Position numbers and translations under genes: made by a program. From Homarus americanus (lineage: Eukaryota; Arthropoda; Malacostraca; Decapoda; Nephropidae): a stretch of DNA of 64,000 bases. The notes below the pieces were generated by a model. The model saw only the letters and a program-made list of their open reading frames with translations, searched no databases and was not told the DNA's origin. This document shows, piece by piece, positions 51,573 through 61,891 of the stretch; the first letter of the stretch is position 1, and every line of letters starts with the position of its first letter. Where the stretch lies: contig NW_024744529.1 in the NCBI RefSeq assembly GCF_018991925.1, forward strand, positions 131,001 to 195,000. Direction: 5' to 3'.

Positions 51573-52417
51573 GACAGTTGTTTTTACAGTATTTAGAAAT
51601 CTGGGAGTTATGACGTTAAATAAATGCAATGGCCATCGCATTTCCAGTATCATCTCAACCTGAACAATGAAAAGGGAAAATAAATATCCAACAGCAAAAC
51701 ATAAGTTTGGGTGTTGTGCTGACTGACTGCTCTGTTCTCCTATTGGCTATAGTTCGTTGGATTTACATTTTAGTCCACCAATCACAGTTAAGTTATGCCT
51801 TTCTAGAGGGCTCCTGGGAGGGGGCACCCGTGGTAGGGCTCCTGGGGGTTCCGACGCCCTTGAGAGGAACAGTGGGGGTACGACCACCCCTGGGAGGCCA
51901 CCTGGGGAAGCCTCTGCCTTAAGGAGATCCCCCGGAGGCGGCGACGAACCAGAGAATTTCCCTGGAGGCACCATCGCTCCTGGGAAGTCCCCTGGAGGCG
52001 CTGCCACCCCTTGGAAGGCACCTAGAGGTCCCTCCGGCCCTGGGAGAACTCCTGAGGGTCCCGCTGCACCTGGGAGGGCCCCTGGGAGCGCCGCCGCACC
52101 TGTGATGTCCCTTGGTGGCGCTTCCGCACTTAGCAAGTCTCCTATGCACAGTTGTTTTTACATTATTTAGAAATTTGGGAGTTATGACGTTAAATAAATA
52201 CAATGGCCATCGCATTTCCTGTTTCATCTCATCCTAAACAATGAAAAGGAAAATAAATCTCCAACAGCAATACATAAGTTTGGGTGTTGTGCTGACTGAC
52301 TGCTCTGTTCTATTGGCTGTAATTAGGTTGAGTTTCATTTATTCTCCCAATCACAGTTAAGTAAGTGATTGCTGGACTTATGCATTATGTACGACACCAA
52401 GCCCAAGCAAGCTGTAG

Positions 52418-52862
52418 GAACATCGAGGCTACCATTATCCACGAACAACTACGCTTTACTGGTCATGTTTCCCGCATGGACGACAGTAGACTGCCAAAAC
52501 AGCTACTTTACAGTCACCTAACGAATGGTAATCGTAACGCTGGCGGGCAACTGAAAAGTTATAAGAATAGTCTTAAGACAATCCTGAAAAAGAGCCAAAT
52601 CGACCCCCTCACCTGGGAGACGATCGTTCTACACCGTAACGCTTGGAAGAACACCACACGAGAAGGTGTCAATAGTTTCGAGTTATCCCGACTACGTAGC
52701 GGGGCAGACAAGCGCCAACGCCGGAAAGATGCGGCAGCCGCCCCTCCCTCACTAGATGTAGCCCTCCACACATGGAACATCTATGGACGACCCTGCCGGT
52801 CCCGTATCGGCCTCTCGAGTCACCTCAGAGTTCATACTCGATTCCGAGGGACAGCAGAGTAG
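52418..52862 (+). pseudogene. 3' fragment of a non-LTR retrotransposon (post-RT region)
   Basis: An open frame of about 148 codons ending at TAG 52,860-52,862 contains QLRFTGHVSRMDDSRLPKQL, a later LTWETIVLHRNAWKNTTREG and RSRIGLSSHLRVHTR. This order (GHVxRM, LPKQLLY, the W..R..W motif, then C2H2 finger SRIGLxSHLRxH) is the familiar C-terminal region after the reverse transcriptase in many invertebrate LINE elements. The RT and endonuclease are absent. The first two finger cysteines appear replaced (WNIYGRPC), so the copy is decayed. Its upstream edge joins the last truncated satellite unit. Confidence 0.8.
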
Positions 52863-53288
52863 TAGTATTATATTGTGTGTGTTTTAGGAGTTTAGGGACA
52901 TGTAGTGGCGTGTAAGATAGGACATGTGGGTGTGTGTGTGTGGTAGGGGATGTGTGTGGGTATATAGGGCGGGTGTGGGAGTATAGGGCGGGTGTGGGTG
53001 TATAGGGCGGGTGTGGGAGTATTAAAGTGGGCAGGCTACTCTGTTGACCAGTGGCTGACCTCGCTGGTCAAGAGTCTTCACTGCTGCCTCATGTCATCAA
53101 GCTGATTAAATATTTGCTCAAATTACATCATGAACCCTCGACAAATACTTCGCCAAGACGAATTATTTGCCGTCAAGAGTCAGCAAACAAGAAGTCTCGG
53201 AGTCTTGGTACACGACCGAGGGAAACACACTAGTGCTCTGAGATTGACATTCATGAAAAATTAATATATACCCGAACAACCCAAGAGG
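52863..53288. other. Intergenic with a 19-bp GGGTGTGGGAGTATAGGGC repeat
   Basis: About three copies of the GC/GT-rich 19-bp unit at about 52,960-53,025; the remainder is unique sequence without a recognised gene. Confidence 0.55.
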
Positions 53289-53289
53289 T

Positions 53290-53292
<3 letters not shown>

Positions 53293-53366
<74 letters not shown>
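53293..53366 (+). repeat. (CT)n microsatellite
   Basis: About 37 CT units, uninterrupted. Confidence 0.97.
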
Positions 53367-53368
<2 letters not shown>

Positions 53369-53520
53369 CAGGTGTGAGTGACGGCGTCTTGATTATTCAC
53401 ATTACCTGATTTTTTGAGGGGGGTCATCTAACACCTCTGATAAACAATATCACTTATGTGGGTTATTATCGTGTACTGGCAGCCTTACATATCTCAATTA
53501 TTCTCGTACATCGACAACAC

Positions 53521-53640
53521 AATTTATTATTATCATACACCAGTAACTCATTTATTATTATCATACACCAGTAACTCATTTATTATTGTCATACACCAGT
53601 AACTCATCTATTATTATCATACACTAGTAACTCATCTATT
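53521..53640 (+). repeat. 28-bp minisatellite, four copies
   Basis: TTTATTATTATCATACACCA plus GTAACTCA in 28-bp register with few changes. Confidence 0.9.
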
Positions 53641-53823
53641 ATCAACGCACCATAACACTAGTTCTATTATTATAACACGTATCATAATTATCGTACACTG
53701 ATATCATGACTCACAACACCTGATAGAGTATTGTCACCTGTTATATAATTAATCACCACTGTGTGTATTATTGCGCACAGGTACAATAGAGCTTGCATGC
53801 TGCCCCCACATTACAGCACTGAT

Positions 53824-53876
<53 letters not shown>

Positions 53877-54391
53877 CAAATATTACACAGTTGTATTGAT
53901 AATCTTCACCATTAGATCATAAAAATTTTCATGATCACAGTACATTTGGTTACACAGAATTTATATCATTGTACACTCGCCCCCCCCCCCCAATAAAGTA
54001 TCTTTACGGAGGTATGATAAATTTTAGAAATGAGCACCGCGACTCCTGTTTTCCTCGGTACAGTTGTCAAAATCTTTCGTCTGTTGTGTCATATTATCTC
54101 ACAGAACATTGTCAAGATATTATTTTTTTGGGGGGGGGAAGAGGTTCCACAATTTCCACATCTTACTGTACTACTGACAATCATAACATTTACTCCCTCA
54201 TTAAAAAAGTACATTACAGTAAGTCAGTAATGATAGAGTGTATTGAATACATATACACACAGAGTACATGTTCAACAGATGGCACATTATTGGTTTTTTT
54301 TTTCACCGTGATGTTGACCTTTGGTATTGTAAGGGTATATAAGTTTTGTACACAACACATCGTCCAGTGATGATGGCGTGTGTGTGTGTGT

Positions 54392-54445
<54 letters not shown>

Positions 54446-55500
54446 GTTTTGTGAAATTATCCTTAACTGTTTATAACTTATGTAGCAGACTTAAAGACAA
54501 ACGAAGAGACAGTTAGAAAGACGGACGGACATAAATTATTTTCACAGGTTACATCCCATCATACACAGGAATCATACCAAGGGCCAAATAAATCATCATA
54601 CACTCACATCTCCTCACAGAGCATGTAATCACCACTAATCATCACACATAGTCATCAAATCCTAGAACTAAGAATCATCATCCACACTCACAACCTCACA
54701 GAACCATTGTATCATAGAACTGACACATTATACTACACTAGTATCCCATTACCTCACATAAACACACACTAAAGAATCATTTATCATCACAAACAAAAAA
54801 AGACCCAGACGCCTGGTCATCGGACATCTCTTAACAGAAATTACGATCATTGTCAGCAAGCAAGACATTAAAGAAACATTAATCATCATACACACGCGTC
54901 ATAATAAAGAAAAATAGTCATTGTACAAGGTCACCCCATCACTAGAGAATTAAACAGCATCGTACACTTGCATCCTACAGAAAGAATAATACGATATATT
55001 ATCCTGCACAGCCATCCTACTATTAATATATATAAATATCATACACTAAAAATATAATGAAATAAACAGTTTATAATCGTAAACACTAGAAAACTAAAAC
55101 ATTCTGAAAAAAAAGTAAAAAAAGTATTATCGTATACATAAGCCCATCACTAAAAGATGTATAGAGCATCGTACATTATCATCCTACAAAAAAAAATAAA
55201 CAATATATTATCGTACAGAGCCACGTCATCGTACACCAGCACACCCAACACCTCATTACCAACGCCACCAAGTTTTATTATTTTCACTACATGTGTCCAG
55301 CTGCAACAACAATAACAAACCCACGTGGCTGAAAATATGTCGTTAATGTGCCAAATAAAAGATAATTGTTTGGTTTCCTTGGTGATTTACGTCTCGTTTT
55401 ACAGACCCTCAGCCGCACTGTAAACAAAAGTGGCTGTAAATTTTAGGATTTTGTAAAATAATATACAACTGTGGCTTACGACATGTTAAAGACCAGTTAA
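53641..55500. other. AT-rich intergenic DNA, no gene recognised
   Basis: Enriched in ATCATACAC words, suggesting old decayed copies of the 28-bp repeat. Holds (CA)n at about 53,827-53,868, a C homopolymer near 53,981-53,991 and (GT)n at about 54,378-54,448. Frames at 53,969-54,370 and 54,030-54,230 are AT-rich chance openings. Confidence 0.5.
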
Positions 55501-55587
55501 GTAGAGCAGTTGTGGTAGTTATGTGGTTCGCCCTGAGTGTGACTGGTCTCCACTGTGAAAAGTTGACTGGTGAAGGACAGAATACTA

Positions 55588-55766
55588 GAGAACCCGGCCT
55601 CTTGGAGAACCCGGCCTCTTGGAGAACCCGGCCTCTTGGAGAACCCGGCCTCTTGGAGAACCCGGCCACTTGGAAGTGCGGCCTCTTGGAGAACCCGGCC
55701 TCTTGGAGAACCCGGCCTCTTGGAGAACCCGGCCTCTTGGAGAACCCGGCCACTTGGAGAACCCGA
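55588..55766 (+). repeat. 17-bp minisatellite (GAACCCGGCCTCTTGGA)n, about ten copies
   Basis: Regular 17-bp units, with two or three reading GGCCACTTGGA and one interruption at about 55,672-55,682. Confidence 0.95.
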
Positions 55767-57070
55767 CCTAACCCGAACCCAGTCTATATAGGTGTACTCT
55801 GGGTTCAGTTGGGGTAAATAATAAATAGATATAATACAAAGGTCATTACGTTTATAGCTCTGTCTCTGGTTACCTTCCATGTTACCTGTCACGGATGGAA
55901 AGGTCAGAAAATTAACCCTAAACAACATGTGACCTTATGTTAGGTTGAAAAATATAAAGCTCCTCCCACTATCAATGTGACCAATCCTGAGCCTCGGGGG
56001 CGTGTCATTCTACTACACTGTGTTGATATTGTGTACTGCATGTGTGGGTTACTTTCGCTCGCTACCATGTCTAGGTTTGTTTAAGGACAAGACTAATGTG
56101 TGTGTGTCTTTTACGTGAACCGCAAAATTATGTGATAATACTAAATAATGCGTAGGTCGAGATCACTCAAGGGGGCCGGGTTCTAATAGGGCCTGGTGTG
56201 TGTGTGTGTGTGTCCTTGACCTTTTCCGGTGAATATAAAATCCTTCCTTTCACTGTCGACTATACAAAAGCCATAACGTATTACATAACCTAAAATAACA
56301 ACATGTAACCCTAAATAATCGTTCCTAATAATGCTCTAACAAAAACTTGAAAAAAAATAATAATATCCACTTTCTAGTCAACTTGTAAATTGATTATTAT
56401 GGCTTTTCTATTTTGATGTGCATCTCTCTATCTCTCTATCTTTATGTATCTTTAATATCTCTATCTCTCTGTATCTTTATCTATATGTGTATCTCTCCGT
56501 GTATGTCTGTCAATAGAATCTATACAATTTTCAACTCTACAGGTAACTAAATTAGCATTCAACTTTAAACCCATCAATTTGGTCAATCAAGTCAAGTTTC
56601 AATTTGCATCCGTTTTCTTACACCTGTCCTCCTGAACCCACACCTGTTTGTTTCTCTTCCTAGTGCTTCATTTGCCCTCCCTCTTCTTCCTCCCTGCTCC
56701 TCCTTCCTCTTACCATGCCTAATACATCTGCCCACTTTTATCCATTCTTCCACTCACTCCTCCCCATTTCCTCCTTGTTTTAACCCTCCCACTACTCATT
56801 CCGCCTTCTTCCTTCCACTCACTCCCACCAAGTCTTCCTCCCCAGCTTCCCCTCCTCCTTCCATCCACTCCTCCTCGTCTTCCCCTCCTTCACACACACA
56901 TACACACACATTACCGACCACAGTGTGTTTCAGGTAACCAACAATTACGTACCCCAATGGCATACTTCACCACTCAATGTAAATGTTTAAATCAGAAATT
57001 CGTTAGTTCAGGGCGAAAAGTGTGTGTGTGTGTGTGTGTGTGGACTAACTATCTTTCAGGATGTTGTGGT
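55767..57070. other. Intergenic sequence, no gene recognised
   Basis: Mixed unique DNA with a short (GT)n near 56,197-56,212, ATCTCTCT phrases at about 56,423-56,500 and a C/T-rich stretch at about 56,630-56,890. Confidence 0.5.
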
Positions 57071-57074
57071 GTTA

Positions 57075-57290
57075 CTTTTCAGGCTATCGTGGTGCTGTCG
57101 TTCAGACTGTCGTGGTGCTGTCGTTCAAGCTGTCGTGGTGCTGTCGTTCAAGCTGTCGTGGTGCTGTCGTTCTTGTTGTCGTTCTTGCTGTCGTTCAGAC
57201 TGTCGTGGTGCTGTCGTTCAAGCTGTCGTGGTGCTGTCGTTCAAGCTGTAGTGGTGCTGTCGTTCTTGCTGTCATCGAGGTGTCGTTCAG
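57075..57290 (+). repeat. 23-bp minisatellite (GTCGTGGTGCTGTCGTTCAAGCT)
   Basis: About eight imperfect units of TCGTGGTGCTGTCGTTCAAG plus CTG, with TTCTTGCTG variants. Cys/Arg/Val frames are chance openings. Confidence 0.9.
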
Positions 57291-57439
57291 GATGTCGTTG
57301 GGTCTGCTGCCACTCACACCTGGAATATCGTGAAGACTTCTCAGCCGCCTGTCATGTAAATGTTATTTGTTGTAAGTCAACTGTATTTTGTTAACAAGAA
57401 GATACAATTACATGGAGTAAGTCTATCCCTTTGTGAAGC

Positions 57440-57489
<50 letters not shown>

Positions 57490-57525
57490 CTGCAGATATT
57501 TCTTTGTGTACCTGTATGTTTATAA

Positions 57526-57580
<55 letters not shown>
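57440..57580. repeat. (GT)n and (CA)n microsatellites
   Basis: (GT)n at about 57,442-57,489 and (CA)n at about 57,532-57,578, which could pair with each other as an inverted repeat. Confidence 0.92.
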
Positions 57581-57692
57581 AGCCATAAAACGTTAATTCT
57601 TGAACTCACCGGAGATGTTGTCGTGAAGTATCCACACACCAAGTCTGGCTAAAACTCACTGTTCTTTGTTATCATTTTTACAACTTTCTGAC

Positions 57693-58158
57693 TCACGGAC
57701 ACATAGACGCACGGACACATGGATTCACTGACACCTGGGCGCACGGATACATGGACGCACGGATACATGGACGCACGGACACAGACGCACGGACACATGG
57801 ACGCACACACACATGGACGCACGGACACAGACGCACGGATAAATGGACGCACACACACATGGGGCGCACGGACACATGGGCGCACACACATGGACGCACA
57901 TACATGGACGCACGGACATATGGACCACACACACATGGACACACGCATATATGGACGCACGGACATATGGACGCGCACGCACATGGATGCACGCATACAT
58001 GGACGCACGGACACAGACTCACTGACACATGGACGCACGGACAAATGGCCGCACGCATACATGGACGCACGCATACATGGACGCACGCATACATGGACGC
58101 ACGCATACATGGACGCACGGACATATGGACGCACACACACACACACACACACACACAC
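57693..58158 (+). repeat. 16-bp minisatellite (ACGGATACATGGACGC)n
   Basis: About 27 units of ACGGACACATGGACGC or ACGCATACATGGACGC with length variants, ending in (CA)n. Met-Asp-Ala-Arg and Arg-Ala-Ser-Met frames on the two strands are repeat translations. Confidence 0.93.
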
Positions 58159-58159
58159 G

Positions 58160-58345
58160 CGATATAGGTAAACATTGGTTTGAAAATCGAATAGTAGATG
58201 AATGGAACAAGTTACCAAACATCATCATTAACTCCAACACGCTGGGTAGCTTTAAATAAGGTTGGACGAATATATAAGCGATAGGGGCTGTCTAGTATGG
58301 GCTAATAGACCCACTGCAGTTTCTTCTATTCTTATGTTCTTAATG
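58160..58345 (+). mobile_element. 3' end of a non-LTR retrotransposon
   Basis: The plus strand encodes FENRIVDEWNKLPNIIINSN, then TLGSFK and a stop near 58,257. VVxxWNxLPxxVVxAxTxxxFKxxLD is the conserved C-terminus of many invertebrate LINE reverse transcriptases. Downstream comes a GGGCTAATAGACCCACTGCA stretch and TTCTTCTATTCTTATGTTCT, typical of the 3' tail of such elements in arthropods. Truncated at its 5' end by the 16-bp array. Confidence 0.7.
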
Positions 58346-58885
58346 AGGGCAAATAGTAACCCTGCCCCAACGCCCCACGGATCACTTAGTATTGTCAGGT
58401 AAAATTGCGAGTACGAGATCTAGGTGGTGTCCGTGCAACTTTGGTTGACTGTACATACTGCAGCGTCGTCACATCAAAGGTAATGAGGCAGTCGAAATGT
58501 CAGTCGTCCCAATTTCGTAAATATCATAGCCAGGAGACGTCTTTTGACTAAATGGATAATCTGAAGATTTGCTCCACCCAGTTTATTTTACCTGAAGATT
58601 ACCCACTCTAATACTAACCTAACCTAACCTGACACAACATAAGCTAGCTCCACATAACATAACCAAACCTAACATAGTATAACATAATATTACCTAATAT
58701 AACATAATATAACCTAACCTAACACATCATAATCTAACGATATCATAACATAAATTAATGCTAATCAAGCTTACTCCTGCCTAACCTAACCTAACCTAAT
58801 CCCAGTACTATTTCATCCATAGTTTAGTGTGGCAGTGAGCGGGACAAGACTCAGGGGAAAAACAACAAGAAGACAAGACTGGGTA
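58346..58885. repeat. Unique sequence with degenerate CCTAA telomere-type repeats
   Basis: AACCTAACCTAACC runs at about 58,613-58,630 and 58,783-58,798, with degraded CCTAACATA phrases between them. No gene. Confidence 0.65.
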
Positions 58886-58929
58886 GGTGTGTGTGTGTGC
58901 TTCAGGGTTTAGATATGTAATTACGGGGT

Positions 58930-59175
58930 CTCTTCCCTCTCTCTCTCTCTCTCTCCCTCCGTTCCTCTATCCCTCTATATCTTGCTCCATTCCTCTCTCC
59001 CTCATTACCTCCTTCCTTCAATCACTCCTTCTCTCCCTTCCTCCTACCCTCCCTCTGTCCCTTACTTCCTACCTACCTCTCTCACTACTTCCCTCACTAG
59101 CTCTCCCCCCCTCCCTCCCACCCTCCCCTCACTACTTCCCTCACTATCTCCCCCCCCTCCCCCCTCCCTCACTAC
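58930..59175. repeat. Polypyrimidine tract
   Basis: C/T-rich on the + strand (CCCTCCCTCACTACTTCCCT repeated twice near 59,095 and 59,135). Confidence 0.8.
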
Positions 59176-59867
59176 TTTGTCACAGCGAAATGAAAGAGGG
59201 CTTGTGGACTATTCCTTTGTGAGCTGCCTTTTGTGATGTGTAGGGAGGTCGGGCGTGGCTCTGGACTAGGGTGGCTCTGTGGTGGCTCTGGGTCTAGGAC
59301 GGCTCTGTGGCTGCTCTAGACGATTCTTGATGCTGACGTTAAGATAAATTACAACCCGTCATCATCAAAGATCTTTAAGTGCGTATTTTAGGTGAGTGCA
59401 AAAGCGAGTGAATCATAATTAAAGAAAATTACATAATCTATTTTCTTTTTCCTTTTCTAGATTACCTGAAGAATCTTCACCCCAGCTTATTTCACCTAAA
59501 GATTAACCATCATAACACTAACCTACTGTAACGTACCCTAATCTTATTTGAGGTTAGGTTAGGTTTGGTTAGGTTAGTGTTAGATCAGGTTAGGCTAGGT
59601 TAGCGTTAGGGTGGTTAGTCTTCAGGTGAAATAAACCATTGTGGAGATTTTTCAGGCGATTTTTTTGGGGGGGTCTACGGATGACAGGTGATGCGAGGAA
59701 GGAGGAGTGAGGATGGAGAGAGAGAGAAAGGGAAAGAGGAAGAAAGGAGGAAGGAGTAGAAAAGGAAGAGGAAGAAATGGGGAAAGAGAGAGATAAATAA
59801 TGCCAAAAAGGAAAGAGAGAGCGAGAGAGAATGTAAGGTCGTAAGAATGGAGGAAACTGCAGCCGTC
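59176..59867. other. Intergenic: GGCTCTGG repeats, TTAGG repeats, purine tract
   Basis: GTGGCTCTGGACTAGG phrases at about 59,255-59,320, GGTTAGGTTAGGTTTGGTTA telomere-type sequence at about 59,540-59,600, and a G/A-rich tract at about 59,690-59,835. No gene. Confidence 0.6.
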
Positions 59868-60150
59868 CTATCGGTCCATACTGGGCAGTCCGATTAACAC
59901 CCAACCCCTATTGCTCATATATCCAGTGTCACATTCAATAATATAGTGTTCAAGTGTATGCTTTAAAGGTTTATCATAAAGTTTACATGCTGAGTGTTCC
60001 GGTATGGGTACAGCGTTACTAACTTGCCAGATGTGTCTGTATCCTAGCCTAATTCTGGCCACAACTATATCACATTGTCTGGTTCTTTCCTTATGCTGGC
60101 TATACCGGTACCTCTTGTCACAACGATGACGACTATGACCTAGTTTCCTT
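59868..60150 (-). pseudogene. RNase H/C-terminal remnant of a non-LTR retrotransposon
   Basis: The minus strand is open through RTRQCDIVVARIRLGYRHIW (about 60,085 leftward) and then CKLYDKPLKHTLEHYIIEC. RLRLGY followed by CxLC...HTLxHYxxEC is the conserved pattern downstream of RNase H or RT in arthropod LINEs; here the second Cys of CxxC is Tyr. Reading continues upstream without a start codon to about 60,150. This is a short decayed fragment. Confidence 0.65.
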
Positions 60151-60331
60151 TTGAACTACTGACCCCCATACCAAGCAGGTGTAAGAGGGGTCAGGGTGAA
60201 TATATATGTCGTGTATGAGGACTGTAGCTTCCTCTGTCGAATTATGTTGTCGACATACTTGGCAAGTTAAGTGAGAATTATATAGATAGAGACAGTGATG
60301 GTTTCTGTACTCACGCGAGGAGGAGGAGGAT

Positions 60332-61168
60332 GACAGCAGAGGTCATTGTGTACAGCAGCAGTCATTGTGTACAGCAGCAGTCGTTGTGTACAGCAGCAGT
60401 CGTTGTGTACAGCAGCAGTCGTTGTGTACAGCAGCAGTCATTGTGTACAGCAGCAGTCATTGTGTACAGCAGCAGTCATTGTGTACAGCAGCAGTCATTG
60501 TGTACAGCAGCAGTCATTGTGTACAGCAGCAGTCATTGTGTACAGCACCGGTCATTGTGTACAGCAGTGGTCATTGTGTACAGCAGTGGTCATTGTGTAC
60601 AGCAGCGGTCATTGTATACAGTAACAGTCATTCTGTACAGGCAGCAGTCGTTGTGTACAGCAGCGGTCATTGTGTACAGCAGCGGTCATTGTGTACAGCA
60701 GCAGTCATTGTGTACAGCAGCAGTCATTGTGTACAGCAGCAGTCGTTGTGTACAGCAGCAGTCATTGTGTACAGCAGCAGTCATTGTGTACAGCAGCAGT
60801 CATTGTGTACAGCACCGGTCATTGTGTACAGCACCGGTCATTGTGTACAGCACCGGTCATTGTGTACAGCAGTGGTCATTGTGTACAGCAGTGGTCATTG
60901 TGTACAGCACCAGTCATTGTGTACAGCAGTGGTCATTGTGTACAGCAGCGGTCATTGTATACAGTAACAGTTATTCTGTACAGCAGCAGTCAATTCTGTA
61001 CAGCAGTGGTCATTCTGTACAGCATCGGTCATTCCGTACAGCATCGGTCATTCCGTACAGCATCGGTCATTCAGTACAGCAGCGGTCATTCTGTACAGCA
61101 TCGGTCATTCCGTACAGCAGCGGTTATTCTGTACAGCAGCGGTCATTCTGTACAGCAGCGGTCATTCA
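60332..61168 (+). repeat. 19-bp minisatellite (CAGCAGCAGTCATTGTGTA)n, about 44 copies
   Basis: Regular 19-bp units. The left two thirds read TCATTGTGTACAGCAGCAG; the right end shifts to TCATTCTGTACAGCAGCGG and CAGCATCGG variants. Since three units are 57 bp, each frame cycles through the same 19 codons (YSSSHCVQQQSLCTAAVIV), which leaves several long frames open on the + strand. Confidence 0.97.
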
Positions 61169-61177
61169 TCTTAGAGG

Positions 61178-61402
61178 CCTATTTTGCCAAACAATCAGTG
61201 GCTGGCGCTTAGAGACAAACCACATGATCAGCCGCATTGTGGAGTTTGGTGCTGCAGGAGTATTGTGGCCAGATCATGGGACACAGTGGCCGAAATATAT
61301 AGCTACTACAAGAACATCTGACAACATTGAGAGTAAGATAAGCTTTCAAGCCTCGCTAAGGAAGTCGACACATAAGCTTTCTCAGTTGGTTGGGACATCT
61401 TG
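61178..61402 (+). other. Unassigned sequence following the 19-bp array
   Basis: The chance frame of the array continues 75 codons into non-repetitive DNA, with normal amino-acid composition (for example NHMISRIVEFGAAGVLW), and ends at the stop near 61,401. I recognise no domain. It could be a piece of a mobile element or a chance frame. Confidence 0.25.
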
Positions 61403-61420
61403 ATCAATTTTTTTTTTTTT

Positions 61421-61891
61421 TTAGTTATGACGATTAAGAAGCTGCATTCTTATAAGGTAGATAAGGGTGTAGTTAAGGGTCAAGGGTATAGTTAGAGATA
61501 TGGTTAACCTCCTAACTCTTAACCGTAGCCTTAACCTTAACCATACCGGTAACCTCACCCATAAAGCCAAGTCAAACCAATAAAAGTAAAAGGAAGATGT
61601 TTGAGCTGTGTGTGAGTATTTCCCTGCAGATACAAAATAAACAAGAATCCCTTCCCCTTCTATCTCTCTCCAGCTGGCTACAGTCTCTGAGGTCACCTTA
61701 AAACCAAAGCATATGACAACAACCCCCCCAAAACACCGGAAGAGTTGAGGGTTGACACTGGAAGAGAGATCAGACGCCTCCAAGCAGAGATTCATAACTT
61801 CCCTAGTCTCGAGGTGGTTGGCATCCAGAGGCGGGCGCTTGGATCGATCATGTGATAACTTTTGATTGATAACTTGATCTGGTTTATGCAA
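61421..61891 (-). other. Unassigned 156-codon minus-strand open frame
   Basis: The N-terminal part (DRSKRPPLDANHLETREVMN, then SSSVNPQLFRCFGG) has balanced composition, while the C-terminal part reads through a TTAACCTTAACC-like low-complexity stretch (61,440-61,560) and is hydrophobic/basic. No family recognised and no splice or polyadenylation context. Possibly a repeat-derived or non-coding transcript fragment. Listed because it is one of few long frames outside tandem repeats. Confidence 0.2.

Larger units (their letters stand above)
42790..52417 (+). repeat. Composite satellite array, 17 units of about 490-625 bp
   Basis: Each unit has a conserved AT-rich core of about 230 bp (words ACACTATTTAGAAATCTGGG, ATGACGTTAAATAAATGCAA, TAAGTTTGGGTGTTGTGCTG, CTATTGGCTGTA, CCACCAATCACAG) and a GC-rich part made of a degenerate GCGCCGCCCCTGGGAGGGCC minisatellite. 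The landmark GGGTGTTGTGCTGACTGACT lies near 43,079, 43,611, 44,148, 44,640, 45,262, 45,847, 46,393, 46,991, 47,591, 48,216, 48,816, 49,437, 50,029, 50,521, 51,141, 51,707 and 52,285. Two core subtypes alternate irregularly (TGTAATTAGGTTGATTT versus TGTAGTTCGTTGGAT). The Ala/Pro/Gly frames on both strands shift between units, end at core stops and are not genes. Confidence 0.93.

Noticed and set aside
42814..52227. Many 60-190-codon frames in the satellite, some repeated with identical sequence (for example around 44,362-44,769 and 50,244-50,651)
   Set aside because: Repetition follows the DNA duplication; frames join the core to the GC-rich subrepeat, differ between units and stop at the core.
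57649..58218. Cys/Val/Arg and Met-Asp-Ala-Arg frames of up to 189 codons
   Set aside because: Translations of the 16-bp minisatellite and adjoining (CA)n.
60330..61403. 357-codon frame with a 19-residue repeat (YSSSHCVQQQSLCTAAVIV)
   Set aside because: A 19-bp repeat cycles through all three phases, so every frame shows the same peptide; the openness is a property of the unit, not of selection.
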